From NCBI GenBank assembly GCA_965369325.1, contig CBDUQI010000002.1:1-64000 (forward strand): DNA of 64,000 bases, read 5' to 3'. The position numbers were made by a program, and so were the translations under genes. The stretch comes from CBDUQI01 sp965369325. GTDB taxonomy: Bacteria; Pseudomonadota; Gammaproteobacteria; Steroidobacterales; JBCBZW01. This document shows, in pieces, positions 9,040 through 19,478 of this stretch. Position 1 is the first letter of the stretch. Every line of letters begins with the position of its first letter. The notes under the pieces were generated by a model. It did no database searches and was not told where the DNA came from. It saw only the letters and a list, made by a program, of their open reading frames with translations.

Positions 9040-10857
9040 ATGATAAGTAAACTTCGCAACATCGCGATCATCGCGCATGTTGACCATGGCAAAACCACGC
9101 TGGTGGATCAGTTGCTGCGCCAGTCCGGTACGTTGGATGCCCGCAAGGCGATGCCCGACCGTGTCATGGATTCAAATGACCTGGAGCGCGAGCGCGGCAT
9201 TACCATTTTGTCCAAGAACACCGCGATCAACTGGGGCGAGTTCCGCATCAACATTGTGGATACCCCGGGGCACGCGGACTTCGGTGGCGAGGTGGAACGG
9301 GTGCTGTCGATGGTGGACAGCGTGCTGTTGCTGGTTGATGCGGTGGATGGCCCAATGCCGCAAACCCGGTTTGTCACCCAGAAGGCCTTTGCCCACGGCT
9401 TCGAGCCCATCGTGGTGATTAATAAGATTGATCGCGACGGTGCCCGCCCGGACTGGGTGCTGGACCAGACCTTTGAGTTGTTCGACCGCCTGGGCGCCAA
9501 TGACAAGCAGTTGGACTTCCCGGTGGTATACACCTCGGCGATCCAGGGCACCTCCGGCACCACGCCCGAGACGATGACCGAGACCATGGACGTGCTGTTC
9601 AACACGGTTATCGCGCGCTGCCCGCCGCCGCCGGTGGATGAGCATGGCGCGTTTCAGCTGCAGATTTCGGTGTTGGATTACTCGACCTATCTAGGGGCTA
9701 TCGGTATCGGGCGAATCGCTCGCGGCAGCGTGCGACGCAACGATGCCATCACCGTGATTGATGCCGACGGTGGGCGCCGCAACGAGCGTGTCGGCCAGAT
9801 TTTCGGTTTGTTGGGTCTGGAGCGAGTGGAGGTGCAGGAGGCGCATGCGGGCGACATTGTGGCGATCGCCGGCATCGAGCGGCCCGCCATCTCCGATACG
9901 CTGTGCTACCCGGCCCAGCCGCAGGCACTGCCCGCGCTGACCGTGGACGAGCCCACCATCAGCATGACCTTCCAGGCCAATACCTCGCCGCTGGCGGCGC
10001 GCGAAGGCCGCTTTGTGACCAGCCGTCAGGTGCGCGACCGGCTGATGCGCGAAGCGCTGCACAATGTCGCACTGCGGGTAGAGGAAACAGCTGATCCGGA
10101 TAAACTGAGCGTCTCCGGGCGCGGCGAGTTGCATCTGGCCATTTTGATCGAAACTATGCGCCGCGAAGGTTTTGAGCTGGCCGTCTCGCGCCCGCGTGTG
10201 GTGGTGCGCGAAGTGGATGGCGAGCGTCATGAACCGTTCGAAGCGCTCACCGTGGATGTGGAGGATAAACACCAGGGCGCGGTGATGGAGGCGTTGGGAT
10301 CACGCGGCGGCGAGGTGGAATCGATGATGCCCGACGGGCAAGGTCGCACCCGGCTGGACTACATGATTCCGGCGCGTGGCCTGATTGGTTTCCAGACCGA
10401 TTTTCGCACCATGACCTCTGGCACCGGCATGATGTACCACGTGTTCGATCACTACGGGCCGGTGCGGGCCCGCGAGATCGCCTCGCGCGCCAATGGTGTG
10501 CTTATCTCTAACTCCCCAGGCAAGTCCCTGGCGTATGCCCTGTTTAATCTGCAAGAGCGCGGGCGCATGTTTATCGGTCCGGGTGAGGAGCTGTACGAGG
10601 GCATGGTGATTGGTCGGCACAGCCGCGACAACGATCTGACCGTGAACCCGACGAAGGGCAAACAACTCACCAACGTGCGCGCCTCGGGCAAGGACGAAAG
10701 CATCCTGCTGACGCCGCCTATCCAGATGAGCCTGGAGCAGGCGATGGAGTTTATCGAGGACGACGAACTGGTGGAGATTACGCCGCAGAACATTCGCATT
10801 CGCAAACGGCATCTCAAAGAGCACGAACGCAAGCGCGCCTCGCGCGAGAGCCTGTAG
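9040..10857 (+). CDS. typA: Ribosome-associated translational GTPase TypA/BipA
   Basis: 605 residues, the family's full length. GTPase motifs are G1 AHVDHGKTT (12-20), G2 RGITI (52-56), G3 DTPGH (74-78) and G4 NKID (128-131). EF-Tu domain 2, EF-G-like domains III and V, and the TypA-specific C-terminal domain follow. The protein binds the ribosome like EF-G and supports 50S assembly and growth at low temperature or under stress. It is encoded singly, with its own promoter upstream. A following small hairpin may end the transcript. Confidence 0.98.
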   Translation: MISKLRNIAIIAHVDHGKTTLVDQLLRQSGTLDARKAMPDRVMDSNDLERERGITILSKNTAINWGEFRINIVDTPGHADFGGEVERVLSMVDSVLLLVDAVDGPMPQTRFVTQKAFAHGFEPIVVINKIDRDGARPDWVLDQTFELFDRLGANDKQLDFPVVYTSAIQGTSGTTPETMTETMDVLFNTVIARCPPPPVDEHGAFQLQISVLDYSTYLGAIGIGRIARGSVRRNDAITVIDADGGRRNERVGQIFGLLGLERVEVQEAHAGDIVAIAGIERPAISDTLCYPAQPQALPALTVDEPTISMTFQANTSPLAAREGRFVTSRQVRDRLMREALHNVALRVEETADPDKLSVSGRGELHLAILIETMRREGFELAVSRPRVVVREVDGERHEPFEALTVDVEDKHQGAVMEALGSRGGEVESMMPDGQGRTRLDYMIPARGLIGFQTDFRTMTSGTGMMYHVFDHYGPVRAREIASRANGVLISNSPGKSLAYALFNLQERGRMFIGPGEELYEGMVIGRHSRDNDLTVNPTKGKQLTNVRASGKDESILLTPPIQMSLEQAMEFIEDDELVEITPQNIRIRKRHLKEHERKRASRESL

Positions 10858-10901
10858 TACTCGCCGGCAACTGGCAAACACCCCCGGTCGCAGCTCACCA
10901 C

Positions 10902-10917
10902 AGCCCGCGTGCGGGCT
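10902..10917 (+). terminator. Possible weak terminator after typA
   Basis: AGCCCGC-GT-GCGGGCT forms a short GC-rich hairpin 45 bp after the typA stop, but no T-run follows. It may be rho-dependent or have no function. Confidence 0.3.
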
Positions 10918-11056
10918 CCGTATCAATGGCGCCCGTGCCGTGCGGCCACGATGGCTCGGGCCGCGATACTGGGTGATGCGATCTGACGCCGCTACGTTAA
11001 TCGCGGTAACATAACCCGTGGCGCAGCCCTTCTCGCCCGTTACGGACAAAGCAGTT

Positions 11057-11389
11057 ATGGAATCCTCTAATAATATTATTCTCTCCAACACCGAGTCGGT
11101 GCCCGGGCGGCGTATCGTCGAGTTCTACGGTGTTGTCAGCGGTAACACGGTGCGTGCGAAGCACATCGGCCGCGATTTTCTGGCCGGGCTAAAAAATATC
11201 GTCGGCGGTGAGCTAACCGCGTACACCGAGCTGTTGTCTGAGTCGCGGGATGAGGCCACCTCCCGTATGGTCGCGCAGGCGGCATCGGTCGGCGCGAATG
11301 CCGTAGTCAATGTGCGCTTCGCGACCAGTTCAGTGGCGCAGGGCGCAGCTGAGCTGTTCGCCTACGGCACCGCGGTGCGAGTGGAGTGA
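11057..11389 (+). CDS. YbjQ/UPF0145-family protein
   Basis: 110 residues covering one complete YbjQ (PF01906) domain: IVEFYGVVSGNTV, LAGLKNIVGGELTAYTELL, GANAVVNVRF and AYGTAVRV. The family forms ring-shaped oligomers and has been called heavy-metal-binding, but its biochemical role is not settled. The frame opens earlier (11018); the start at 11057 gives the normal family length. It is followed 16 bp later by a second, membrane-anchored YbjQ-like gene and then a M48 peptidase. Confidence 0.88.
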   Translation: MESSNNIILSNTESVPGRRIVEFYGVVSGNTVRAKHIGRDFLAGLKNIVGGELTAYTELLSESRDEATSRMVAQAASVGANAVVNVRFATSSVAQGAAELFAYGTAVRVE

Positions 11390-11405
11390 CAGGCGGCACA
11401 TTGTA

Positions 11406-11939
11406 ATGGGCGGGCTGACAAGCATTGGTGTTACTCTGGCGCTTGTGGTGGTGGCGTACCTCGTCGGGGGTGTACGCGAGCGCAATCACTATCGCAGCAT
11501 CGTTGAGCGCGAAACGCGCTATCGGGCGTTCCCGGTAAGCACCTTCGAGACGTTGTTGCCAGGCTGGAAGCCGCAAGAGGCCTCGTTGGTAAGCGGCAGT
11601 GTGGTGGTGTCGCTGGATTATTTTAAACGCACCATCGGCGTATTCCGCAGTATTTTCGGCGGCCGCCTACGCACCTACGAGCCCTTGTTAGATCGTGCCC
11701 GGCGCGAGGCGGTTTTGCGCATGATCGAGTCGGCCAAAGGCCGCGGCTTTGATGCGGTGATTAACGTACGTCTTGAGACCTCCCGCCTGGCCAGTGCCCG
11801 GCGTGACGCTGAAGGCACTGCGGGTGTTGAGATGGTGGCCTACGGCACGGGCCTCAAGCTCGCCAACGCCCCGGCCGCACCGCGCAACCCCGAGCTCACG
11901 AGCGCATCGGCCGATGAAGTTCGAACCACGTACCCCTGA
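11406..11939 (+). CDS. Membrane-anchored YbjQ-like protein
   Basis: 177 residues. One N-terminal transmembrane helix (about 3-22, ending YLVGGVRERNHY) precedes a YbjQ-like domain (about 45-155: SLDYFKRTIGVFRSIFGGRLRTYEPLL, then GFDAVINVRLETS, then AYGTGLKL). The start at 11406 puts the hydrophobic segment at the very N-terminus. It sits 16 bp after the soluble YbjQ gene, and its end overlaps the M48 peptidase start by 26 bp, implying translational coupling. The soluble/anchored pairing suggests that the two YbjQ domains assemble together at the membrane. Confidence 0.82.
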   Translation: MGGLTSIGVTLALVVVAYLVGGVRERNHYRSIVERETRYRAFPVSTFETLLPGWKPQEASLVSGSVVVSLDYFKRTIGVFRSIFGGRLRTYEPLLDRARREAVLRMIESAKGRGFDAVINVRLETSRLASARRDAEGTAGVEMVAYGTGLKLANAPAAPRNPELTSASADEVRTTYP

Positions 11940-12699
11940 CCACGATGTCAACGTCACCCAGGAGCATCCGCTAAAGAACGCGGTCTCGCTCGCGCTGGGT
12001 GTGATCGCCGTGTTTACGATACTGGCCTTGCTGCTGGTGGCAACTGCGGATGTTGTTGTTGGCCTGGTGCCGATCAGGCTGGAGAGCCGCGTGTTCTCGG
12101 CCTGGCAGCCCGATGAGTTGTTTGACGACGATCAGGACGCCGCCGTGCCGGTCGGGGCCCTGCTCGACTCACTGGTTGAGTTGTGGCCAGAGGCGAAGTA
12201 TGAGTTTCGCGTCGCCGTTACTGATGCCGAGGCGCCCAACGCGGTGGCCTTGCCCGGCGGCCTCATTGTAGTGACCACCGGATTGTTGTCAGTGGTGGAC
12301 AGTGAGAACGAACTGGCGTTTGTGATGGCCCACGAGCTTGGCCACTATCGAAATCGTGATCACTTACGGCAAATGGGGCGCAGTGCCGCCCTTGAATTTG
12401 TATTTGGCCTGATTGGTGGTCACGGTAATTTTGGTAGCATCTGGGGCGATCTGACCACACGCGGGTTCAGCCGCGAGCAGGAACGTGAGGCCGACCGCTT
12501 TGGGTTGGCGTTGTCGTATCGCAAGTACGGGCATGTGGGTGACACATCGCGGTTCTTCCAGCGGCTCCGCGCAAGCTCAGGGTTAGAGGGGTATTTGTCC
12601 ACGCACCCGCATCCGGATGAGCGCATTGCTGCGCTGCACCGCCAGGCGCAGGAGGCGGGTTGGCCGAGCGCCGGCGCCATCACCGAATGGCCGCATTAA
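11914..12699 (+). CDS. Membrane-anchored M48-family zinc metalloprotease
   Basis: 261 residues with a single transmembrane helix at about 22-51 and a catalytic domain with HELGH (140-144). The third ligand is probably in REQEREADRFG, and THPHPDERI is the typical M48 (HtpX/Oma1/BepA) tail. It should face the periplasm, where the family cleaves or chaperones misfolded envelope proteins. It overlaps the preceding membrane YbjQ-like gene by 26 bp, so the three genes 11057-12699 form one operon. The start at 11914 (MKFEPRTP) is the first codon that leaves a sensible topology. Confidence 0.88.
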   Translation: MKFEPRTPDHDVNVTQEHPLKNAVSLALGVIAVFTILALLLVATADVVVGLVPIRLESRVFSAWQPDELFDDDQDAAVPVGALLDSLVELWPEAKYEFRVAVTDAEAPNAVALPGGLIVVTTGLLSVVDSENELAFVMAHELGHYRNRDHLRQMGRSAALEFVFGLIGGHGNFGSIWGDLTTRGFSREQEREADRFGLALSYRKYGHVGDTSRFFQRLRASSGLEGYLSTHPHPDERIAALHRQAQEAGWPSAGAITEWPH

Positions 12700-12847
12700 C
12701 GGCTGTTACTCGACTGATTGTCTAATTGGGGACCGCAAAGCAATCGCGAGGCTAGGAATAACGCCCGTTTCAATTGTGATTTAGGTCCTGAATTCTTATC
12801 TGCCATCCCTTAGGTTAGTGTAGCCACACAATACGGAGGTGGATCGT

Positions 12848-13825
12848 ATGGCTGTACCGACCCCTCAGGATGAAGCAGATCGGTTACGCACTTTGCATGC
12901 ATTGAGCGTAATGGACACACCACCTGAGCACCGTTTTGATCGCTACACGCGGATCGCCTCGACGTTGTTCGACGCGCCAATCGCGCTGGTGGGCTTTATC
13001 GATCAGGCCCGGCATTGGTTTAAATCGGGTACCGGCTTTGGCGCAACGCAGATCCCACGCGGCGTCTCTTTTTGCAGTTACACCATATTAGGTGATGAGG
13101 TGTTCGTCATACCGGATACCCAGGCGGACCAGCGTTTTGTCGGCAACCCGCTGCTGGGGGCCGAATTTAACATCCGCTTTTACGCTGGCTGTCCGCTCAT
13201 TGCTAATGGGCGCAAGATGGGCACGCTTTGCATTATGGATACGAAGCCGCGCACGTTCGACAACGAGCAACGTATGATGCTGCAGGATCTGGCGGACATG
13301 CTCACGCGCGATCTGGCCACGATCAGCCTGCTCAGCATTGATCAGATTACCGGCTTGCCTAACCGCCAGGGTTTCGAGACGCTCGGCACCCAGGTGCTGG
13401 CGATGACCCGGCGCAGCTCAGAACCCGTCTCCGCACTGATTTTGACGCTGGAGAACCTGAATCAAATTACCGAGCAGCATGGCCTGGAAGAGGGCGAGGA
13501 GGTGCTGAGCGAATCAGCCCAAATGCTGCACACCGCGTTTCGTGATTCCGATGTGCTTGGTTACCTGGGCGACGGTGTGTTCGGCGTGTTGCTGACCGGC
13601 GCCAGCGCTGAGAGTGCGGGTGTTTGTCTTACCCGCCTGGATGAGCAGATGCATGCTCGCAACACCGTGGCTGGTGCGCGCTCGACCATCCGGTATTACG
13701 CAGGATACGCGGAGTATCGCGACGGAGAGCATGAGTTGTTGCGCAACGTGTTACTGGATGCCCAAAACAACGCGGAGCGCAGCCGTCATCAACGGCAGAT
13801 GCTGAACGAGCGCGCGACTGGCTAG
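12848..13825 (+). CDS. GAF-domain protein with degenerate GGDEF domain
   Basis: 325 residues. A GAF domain (about 15-160, with FCSYTI, FYAGCPLI and GTLCIMD) precedes a diguanylate-cyclase-like domain (about 165-320, opening DQITGLPNRQGF). The GGDEF active-site motif reads GDGVF (241-245), so cyclase activity is very unlikely; such domains often bind GTP or c-di-GMP as sensors or partners. The start at 12848 has GGAGG 8 bp upstream. A possible promoter is TTGTGA (12774)-16 bp-TTATCT (12796). The GAF domain resembles the one in the histidine kinase at 50668-51855. The gene ends at a strong terminator. Confidence 0.88.
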   Translation: MAVPTPQDEADRLRTLHALSVMDTPPEHRFDRYTRIASTLFDAPIALVGFIDQARHWFKSGTGFGATQIPRGVSFCSYTILGDEVFVIPDTQADQRFVGNPLLGAEFNIRFYAGCPLIANGRKMGTLCIMDTKPRTFDNEQRMMLQDLADMLTRDLATISLLSIDQITGLPNRQGFETLGTQVLAMTRRSSEPVSALILTLENLNQITEQHGLEEGEEVLSESAQMLHTAFRDSDVLGYLGDGVFGVLLTGASAESAGVCLTRLDEQMHARNTVAGARSTIRYYAGYAEYRDGEHELLRNVLLDAQNNAERSRHQRQMLNERATG

Positions 13826-13870
13826 CCGGCCGTCCGATCATAGTCGCGGCCGCTTATGCGGCGCTAATTT

Positions 13871-13899
13871 CGAAGGCCCGGCTCAGTACCGGGCCTTCG
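13871..13899. terminator. Rho-independent terminator
   Basis: Perfect 11-bp stem (CGAAGGCCCGG/CCGGGCCTTCG) with a 7-nt loop, followed on the plus strand by TTTATTT. It ends the GAF/GGDEF gene; the convergent msrQ stops 1 base beyond it and may share the stem. Confidence 0.88.
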
Positions 13900-13900
13900 T

Positions 13901-14500
13901 TTATTTGGCTCTGGTGCGCCACCAACGCGCGCCCAACAGCGCGGCCAGCACAGCCGCGTAAATCAGAGGTTCGGTAATGTCTTCTTTCACCTGCCACCAA
14001 AAATGCCATACGCCCAAGATGGCAATAGGGTAAATCAGGCGATGCAGTTTTTGCCAGTTGCGCCCCAGCCGTCGCATCATCGCGCGGGTGGAGGTAGCAG
14101 CGAGCGGTAGCAGCCCGAGCAGGCCGGTAAAGCCGAGCGTGATGTAGGGCCGTTCCAGGATATCCTCGAACACCGCATCCAGTGACAGCGACTGGTCCAG
14201 CCAGAAGTACACGGTGAAATGCAGTGCCACATAGAAGAACGCGAACAGCCCCAGCATGCGTCGAAAGCGCATTACCCACGCCCAGCCGCTGGCCCAGCGC
14301 AGCGGGCTGATCATCAGGGTGATGAACAGAAAATTTAACCCCCACTCGCCGAATTTGTGCAACAGCGCCTCGATCGGGTTGGCGCCAAGGGTAAAACCAC
14401 CCCACTCCAGAGCACCGGCCAACATGGCCAGGAACGGCGCAGCGCAGCTCAGGAACACCAGGGGTTTTCCGAGCCAGCGAATGACCTGCGCTTGTCGCAT
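13901..14500 (-). CDS. msrQ: MsrQ, heme-binding membrane subunit of methionine sulfoxide reductase
   Basis: 199 residues with six predicted transmembrane helices and the conserved histidines of the YedZ ferric-reductase-like family (LHFTVYFW, KLHRLIYPIAILGVWHFWW). It passes electrons from the quinone pool or flavin reductase to MsrP, which repairs oxidised methionines in periplasmic proteins. It lies 33 bp downstream of msrP in the same direction, as in other proteobacteria. Confidence 0.95.
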   Translation of the reverse strand: MRQAQVIRWLGKPLVFLSCAAPFLAMLAGALEWGGFTLGANPIEALLHKFGEWGLNFLFITLMISPLRWASGWAWVMRFRRMLGLFAFFYVALHFTVYFWLDQSLSLDAVFEDILERPYITLGFTGLLGLLPLAATSTRAMMRRLGRNWQKLHRLIYPIAILGVWHFWWQVKEDITEPLIYAAVLAALLGARWWRTRAK

Positions 14501-14533
14501 ACGGTGTATGTTCGCTAGAGGCGTCGAGGTGGG

Positions 14534-15523
<990 letters not shown>

Positions 15524-15863
15524 CTTTCGCTCTACCGCTGTGTAGTTGTGGCTCGCCATGCGCGTACCCGAAGCCTTTGCGCCAGCCGTCCAACGTTAAA
15601 ATGTACCAGATTCGAGGCGAACAGGATGTCACGTTTGTCTCACATGCATATTTATCTTAGCGCCATGCGCCCATTTGTCCTGCAACACGGCGTGCTTGTG
15701 CGAGGCGGACTCGCCCCGACTGCCCGTCAATCTACTGGCACTTATGTGGCCAGGATCGACGACAGCGTACGCTTGTTGTCGATTTTCCCGCGACCGGCCT
15801 CGCCGGCCTCAACTTTCCCGACCTGCAACCGACATAGACAAGAGTTCGCCACCGGATGTTCCC

Positions 15864-18443
15864 GTGGCAAAGAACCAGGCCGGGCCCGCGCTGCGCAACC
15901 GGTATGCAGGGAAGAGAAGTTTGCCGCCGTTCAATCGCCCCTCCCATTTGCACGTTGTTCGCAGTCTGCTGGTATTGCTGATCTGCCTGGCCGATAGCGT
16001 CCTGGGGGCTTATGCAGTGGCCGGTCAAGCCGCCGTCACCTACCACGAGCCGCTAAGGCAGTTGCGCTATCTCAGCGCGCAAGGGCAGATGAAACTGAAC
16101 GCTGGCGAGCGTTCGGATGCCGTACAGCGCATGCAGTTTTCCGCTTTCGGCCGAGTCTTCGACTGGCAACTGGCGCCCAACCACGCACTGGTGCCCGCCC
16201 GTACCCGCAACGGCGATAGTGATGAGGTAGTGCAGTTGCTGCGCGGCCAACCTGCCGAGGATCCGCACGGTTGGGTACGCGTTGCGATCGTGGGCCATCA
16301 GGTTTATGGGATGGCTCGCGTGCATGGCGAGTTGTATGCCATTGAGCCCGCCCAGGACCTGGCCCCGTATACGGATGTGAGCGACGCCGCGGATGCGGAC
16401 GCCTCCAGGATATTCAGGGTGGCTGATACGCTGTTTGATCACGCCGACCGGGTGCTGCATCCCCCGTTGGACAATGAGCAGAGCATCGCGCCAGCGCGGC
16501 CCGCGCCTGGGTTGCCCCTGGCCGGCAAGTCGCACCCGACGCGCCAGGCGGCCGGCGGGCCGCGCAAACGTATTCAGATCGGCCTACTGGCCGACGCCGC
16601 GTACAGCGCCCGCTACGGGACGCTTTCGGTCCTTACCCAGCAACTACTGATTCGCGCCAATCAGGTCGACGGGATTTTCGCCGAGCAGTTAGGCGTTCAA
16701 ATTGAGGTAGTCGAAGTCATCGGTTTTGAGGCAGATCCGGGCGCCCCTGCCGATCCGTTTTCCCAGAACGATGCGGAGCAGTTGCTGGATGAGGTCGCAC
16801 GCTACAAGTCCACCAGCGCAATGTCTTCGCTCGGGTTGGTGCATCTGTTCAGCGGGCGCGATCTGAACGCCAATACCGTTGGCATCGCCTACCTGTCCAC
16901 CATTTGTTCCACCCGCAATAGCGTAAGCCTCACGCAGGCCTCCGGCAGCGCCACTCGCGATGCACTGATTGCCGCGCATGAGATTGGGCACAACTTTGGC
17001 GCCCCCCATGACGGTGAGGCCGGGTCGGCCTGCGCATCCACCGGCAACGGCTTTTTGATGCAACCGGCGGTGAATGGCTCGGAAGTATTCTCCGACTGCA
17101 GCCTGCAGGCTATGCAGTCACTGGCGAATAACGGGCTGTGTTTGCTGCCTGCTGTGCAGACGCAATTTGCGCTGTCGGCCAGCCTGCCCGAGGTGCTGGT
17201 TCTGGGGGAGCCGACTGATCTTGAGATCGCGGCGACCGTGAGTGCGGCCTCTGGTGTATCGCAGTTCCATCTGGATGTTGACATCGGGCCGGCCGTGTCC
17301 GTGCTCTCGGCAGTGCTGGTCGGTGGTTCATGTGTGCCGCAAGGGCAGCAGATTCGGTGCACCCACCCCGGCATGCTCAGCGGTCATCGCGCCGTGCTGC
17401 AACTGCAACTGTTAGCGCAGGAGCTTGGTGCGGCGAGCGTGCAGGCGCATGTTTACGCGCCGGACGACCTGTCGGTGTTCGAGGACCGCCTGAACACCGA
17501 TTTGACCGTTGCCGCGGGGGTGGATCTGTTGGTGTCGGTGGATCAGGCGTTAGTGCCCGTGCGCCCGGGTGAGCAGATTCGCCTGCGGTTTGACGTGGCC
17601 AACGCGCTGAGTCAGGCCGCTCACGGGGTCAAGCTGCACATCGATACTGATGATACGACCAGGCTCGCGCTGGCCAGCGATGACCCGGCCTGCCAGATGG
17701 CGGGCAATATACTCAGCTGCGCGCTGGGCACGTTGACCGGCGAGCAAGTGGGCGGAGTGGAGATTACCGTCGCTGCGGCCAGTGATGCGCTGACCGATTT
17801 GGATCAGTTGATCCGAAGTATTCGCGCAACGGTCAGTGGCGATCTGCCCAATCTGAATCCGGCCAACGAGCTGGCCACCGCTGCGGTGGCGGTGGTTGGG
17901 GCGATCGTCGATCTGTCCGCCACGCTGCAAACGGCGCCCAACACGGTGCAGGAGGACCAGACTGCTACGTTTGACTTGATGCTGAGCAATCTGGGGCCGG
18001 ATAACGCACAGGATGTGTTGCTGTCGGTCACCCTCTCAAGCTCAGCCGCTGCGCTGCAGTCAGTGCGCAGCAGCAAAGGGGAGTGCGAGTTGCTGAGCCA
18101 AGTGGACATGGTTTGCGAGATTGCCAACGTGGGCAGCGGCGAGAGTGTGCAACTAAGCGTGGACGCGCGCGGGCAGAGCGCCAACGATGTCACCCTGGGT
18201 GTGGCGACCTCCAACGCCGCGTTCGACCTACAAGCCTCCAACGATAGCCTGAGCACCGGATTTGCGGTTAAGGCGACCGCGCCGGGCGGTACCCTGGGCG
18301 CCTCAACCAGCGCGGGCGGTGGGGGCGGGCTCACCTCGCCGGCGTGGCTGCTCGGGCTGATTGCGCTCATTCGGGCTCGCCGCTGGCGCCACGCGTGCAG
18401 GCGCACCGTGGTATTGGCGGCAATGATGCGCCGCACCGCCTGA
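15864..18443 (+). CDS. Secreted metzincin (reprolysin-like) protease with beta-sandwich repeats and GlyGly-CTERM-like tail
   Basis: About 859 residues from a GTG at 15864. The start is uncertain: a TTG at 15948 directly before the hydrophobic signal segment, or an ATG at 15675, are alternatives. The signal peptide is RSLLVLLICLADSVLGAYA. The catalytic motif HEIGHNFGAPHD begins at residue 372 and matches the HExxHxxGxxHD zinc site of M12B-type metzincins. Two or three DUF11-like beta-sandwich repeats follow. Near the C-terminus, GGGGGLTSPAWLLGLIALI and basic residues look like a GlyGly-CTERM rhombosortase sorting signal, unusually followed by about 20 further residues. The product is probably anchored or released at the cell surface. 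It is divergent from msrP across about 340 bp without other genes. Confidence 0.82.
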   Translation: MAKNQAGPALRNRYAGKRSLPPFNRPSHLHVVRSLLVLLICLADSVLGAYAVAGQAAVTYHEPLRQLRYLSAQGQMKLNAGERSDAVQRMQFSAFGRVFDWQLAPNHALVPARTRNGDSDEVVQLLRGQPAEDPHGWVRVAIVGHQVYGMARVHGELYAIEPAQDLAPYTDVSDAADADASRIFRVADTLFDHADRVLHPPLDNEQSIAPARPAPGLPLAGKSHPTRQAAGGPRKRIQIGLLADAAYSARYGTLSVLTQQLLIRANQVDGIFAEQLGVQIEVVEVIGFEADPGAPADPFSQNDAEQLLDEVARYKSTSAMSSLGLVHLFSGRDLNANTVGIAYLSTICSTRNSVSLTQASGSATRDALIAAHEIGHNFGAPHDGEAGSACASTGNGFLMQPAVNGSEVFSDCSLQAMQSLANNGLCLLPAVQTQFALSASLPEVLVLGEPTDLEIAATVSAASGVSQFHLDVDIGPAVSVLSAVLVGGSCVPQGQQIRCTHPGMLSGHRAVLQLQLLAQELGAASVQAHVYAPDDLSVFEDRLNTDLTVAAGVDLLVSVDQALVPVRPGEQIRLRFDVANALSQAAHGVKLHIDTDDTTRLALASDDPACQMAGNILSCALGTLTGEQVGGVEITVAAASDALTDLDQLIRSIRATVSGDLPNLNPANELATAAVAVVGAIVDLSATLQTAPNTVQEDQTATFDLMLSNLGPDNAQDVLLSVTLSSSAAALQSVRSSKGECELLSQVDMVCEIANVGSGESVQLSVDARGQSANDVTLGVATSNAAFDLQASNDSLSTGFAVKATAPGGTLGASTSAGGGGGLTSPAWLLGLIALIRARRWRHACRRTVVLAAMMRRTA

Positions 18444-18611
18444 GCGCGCTGTTAAACCTTCTCGCGCCCCGGCGCATCCAACTATCACAACAATGGACAA
18501 GGCCCACTGCATGCACACTGCCGTGCGGCGGGTGAGAATGGCGCCTGCGGGGGCATCGTGACTTCTGGTCCATGCGGGGTGAGAATAGTAACGAATGCTG
18601 GGGAATGTTAA

Positions 18612-19448
18612 ATGAATACATGTATTTATGCGCGAAATGGGTTGGCGGCGCGGCGCTCGTCTGCGGGTTACTCCCTAAGTGTGCTTGGTGCAGCGATGGG
18701 GTTGGTGTTGGCACAGGCGGCGGCGGCGGGCAACTGGGATTCATGTCGCTACAGCGATGATCGCGAGGCCAGCTTCAAACTACCGGCCTCTGGCACCGTC
18801 TCGGTGCTTGCCGGCCCTGGTGCGCTAGTGGTGGAGGGCACCCGCGGCCAGCGCGAGGTGCTTGTGCGAGGTCGGGCCTGCGCGGATGACAAAGATGATC
18901 TGGCGGAGATCCAGATTGCCTCGCGCGCCCGCGGCGATGATCTGGAAATCATGGCCGAAATTGGCCGTCGCGACTACGAAATACGCGGCAGCCTGGACCT
19001 GGAAATCAGCGTGCCGTCGGACCAGCATCTGGACATCATGGACAGCAGCGGCTCGATGGAAGTGCGCGAGGTGGCCTCGTTACGCGTCAGCGACAGCTCC
19101 GGCAGCATGAAACTCAGGGGTATCCCAGGCGAGGTGCATATCGTGCAAGACAGCTCGGGCGAGATTGATGTTCGCGATGTTGGCGCTTTGCGCATCGATA
19201 CCGATGGCTCCGGCGGAATCAACGTGGACCGAGCCGTCTCAGTGCGTATCGACCAAGATTCCTCCGGTGGTATCGAAATACGCCACGTAGATAACGACGT
19301 GGAGATCGGGGTGGATTCCTCCGGCTCGATCAGCGTGTCCGACGTGGGTGGCAACTTCTCTGTACGTGCAGACAGCAGCGGCAGCATTCATCACCGCCGC
19401 GTGGGCGGCAGTGTGGATGTACCGGAGTACAAGCGGGACCACTACTGA
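18612..19448 (+). CDS. Secreted beta-repeat protein with DSSG motifs
   Basis: 278 residues. A signal-like hydrophobic segment (about 20-40, ending AQAAAAG) precedes a short unique region. From about residue 135 there are roughly seven units of about 20 residues, each carrying D-S-S-G or D-G-S-G and then a hydrophobic-alternating strand (DSSGSMEVREV, DSSGEIDVRDV, DSSGGIEIRHV, DSSGSISVSDV and similar). Such regular short-strand repeats usually fold as a beta-helix; some resemblance to DUF4097 adhesin-like proteins is seen. No catalytic motif is visible. It stands alone, 168 bp after the metzincin. Confidence 0.75.
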   Translation: MNTCIYARNGLAARRSSAGYSLSVLGAAMGLVLAQAAAAGNWDSCRYSDDREASFKLPASGTVSVLAGPGALVVEGTRGQREVLVRGRACADDKDDLAEIQIASRARGDDLEIMAEIGRRDYEIRGSLDLEISVPSDQHLDIMDSSGSMEVREVASLRVSDSSGSMKLRGIPGEVHIVQDSSGEIDVRDVGALRIDTDGSGGINVDRAVSVRIDQDSSGGIEIRHVDNDVEIGVDSSGSISVSDVGGNFSVRADSSGSIHHRRVGGSVDVPEYKRDHY

Positions 19449-19478
19449 CAGATGAGTGTTGAGGTGGCCGGGTTTGCG

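Noticed and set aside
10300..11091. 263-codon minus-strand open frame
   Set aside because: Antisense to typA and its downstream gap; composition mirrors the typA codons.
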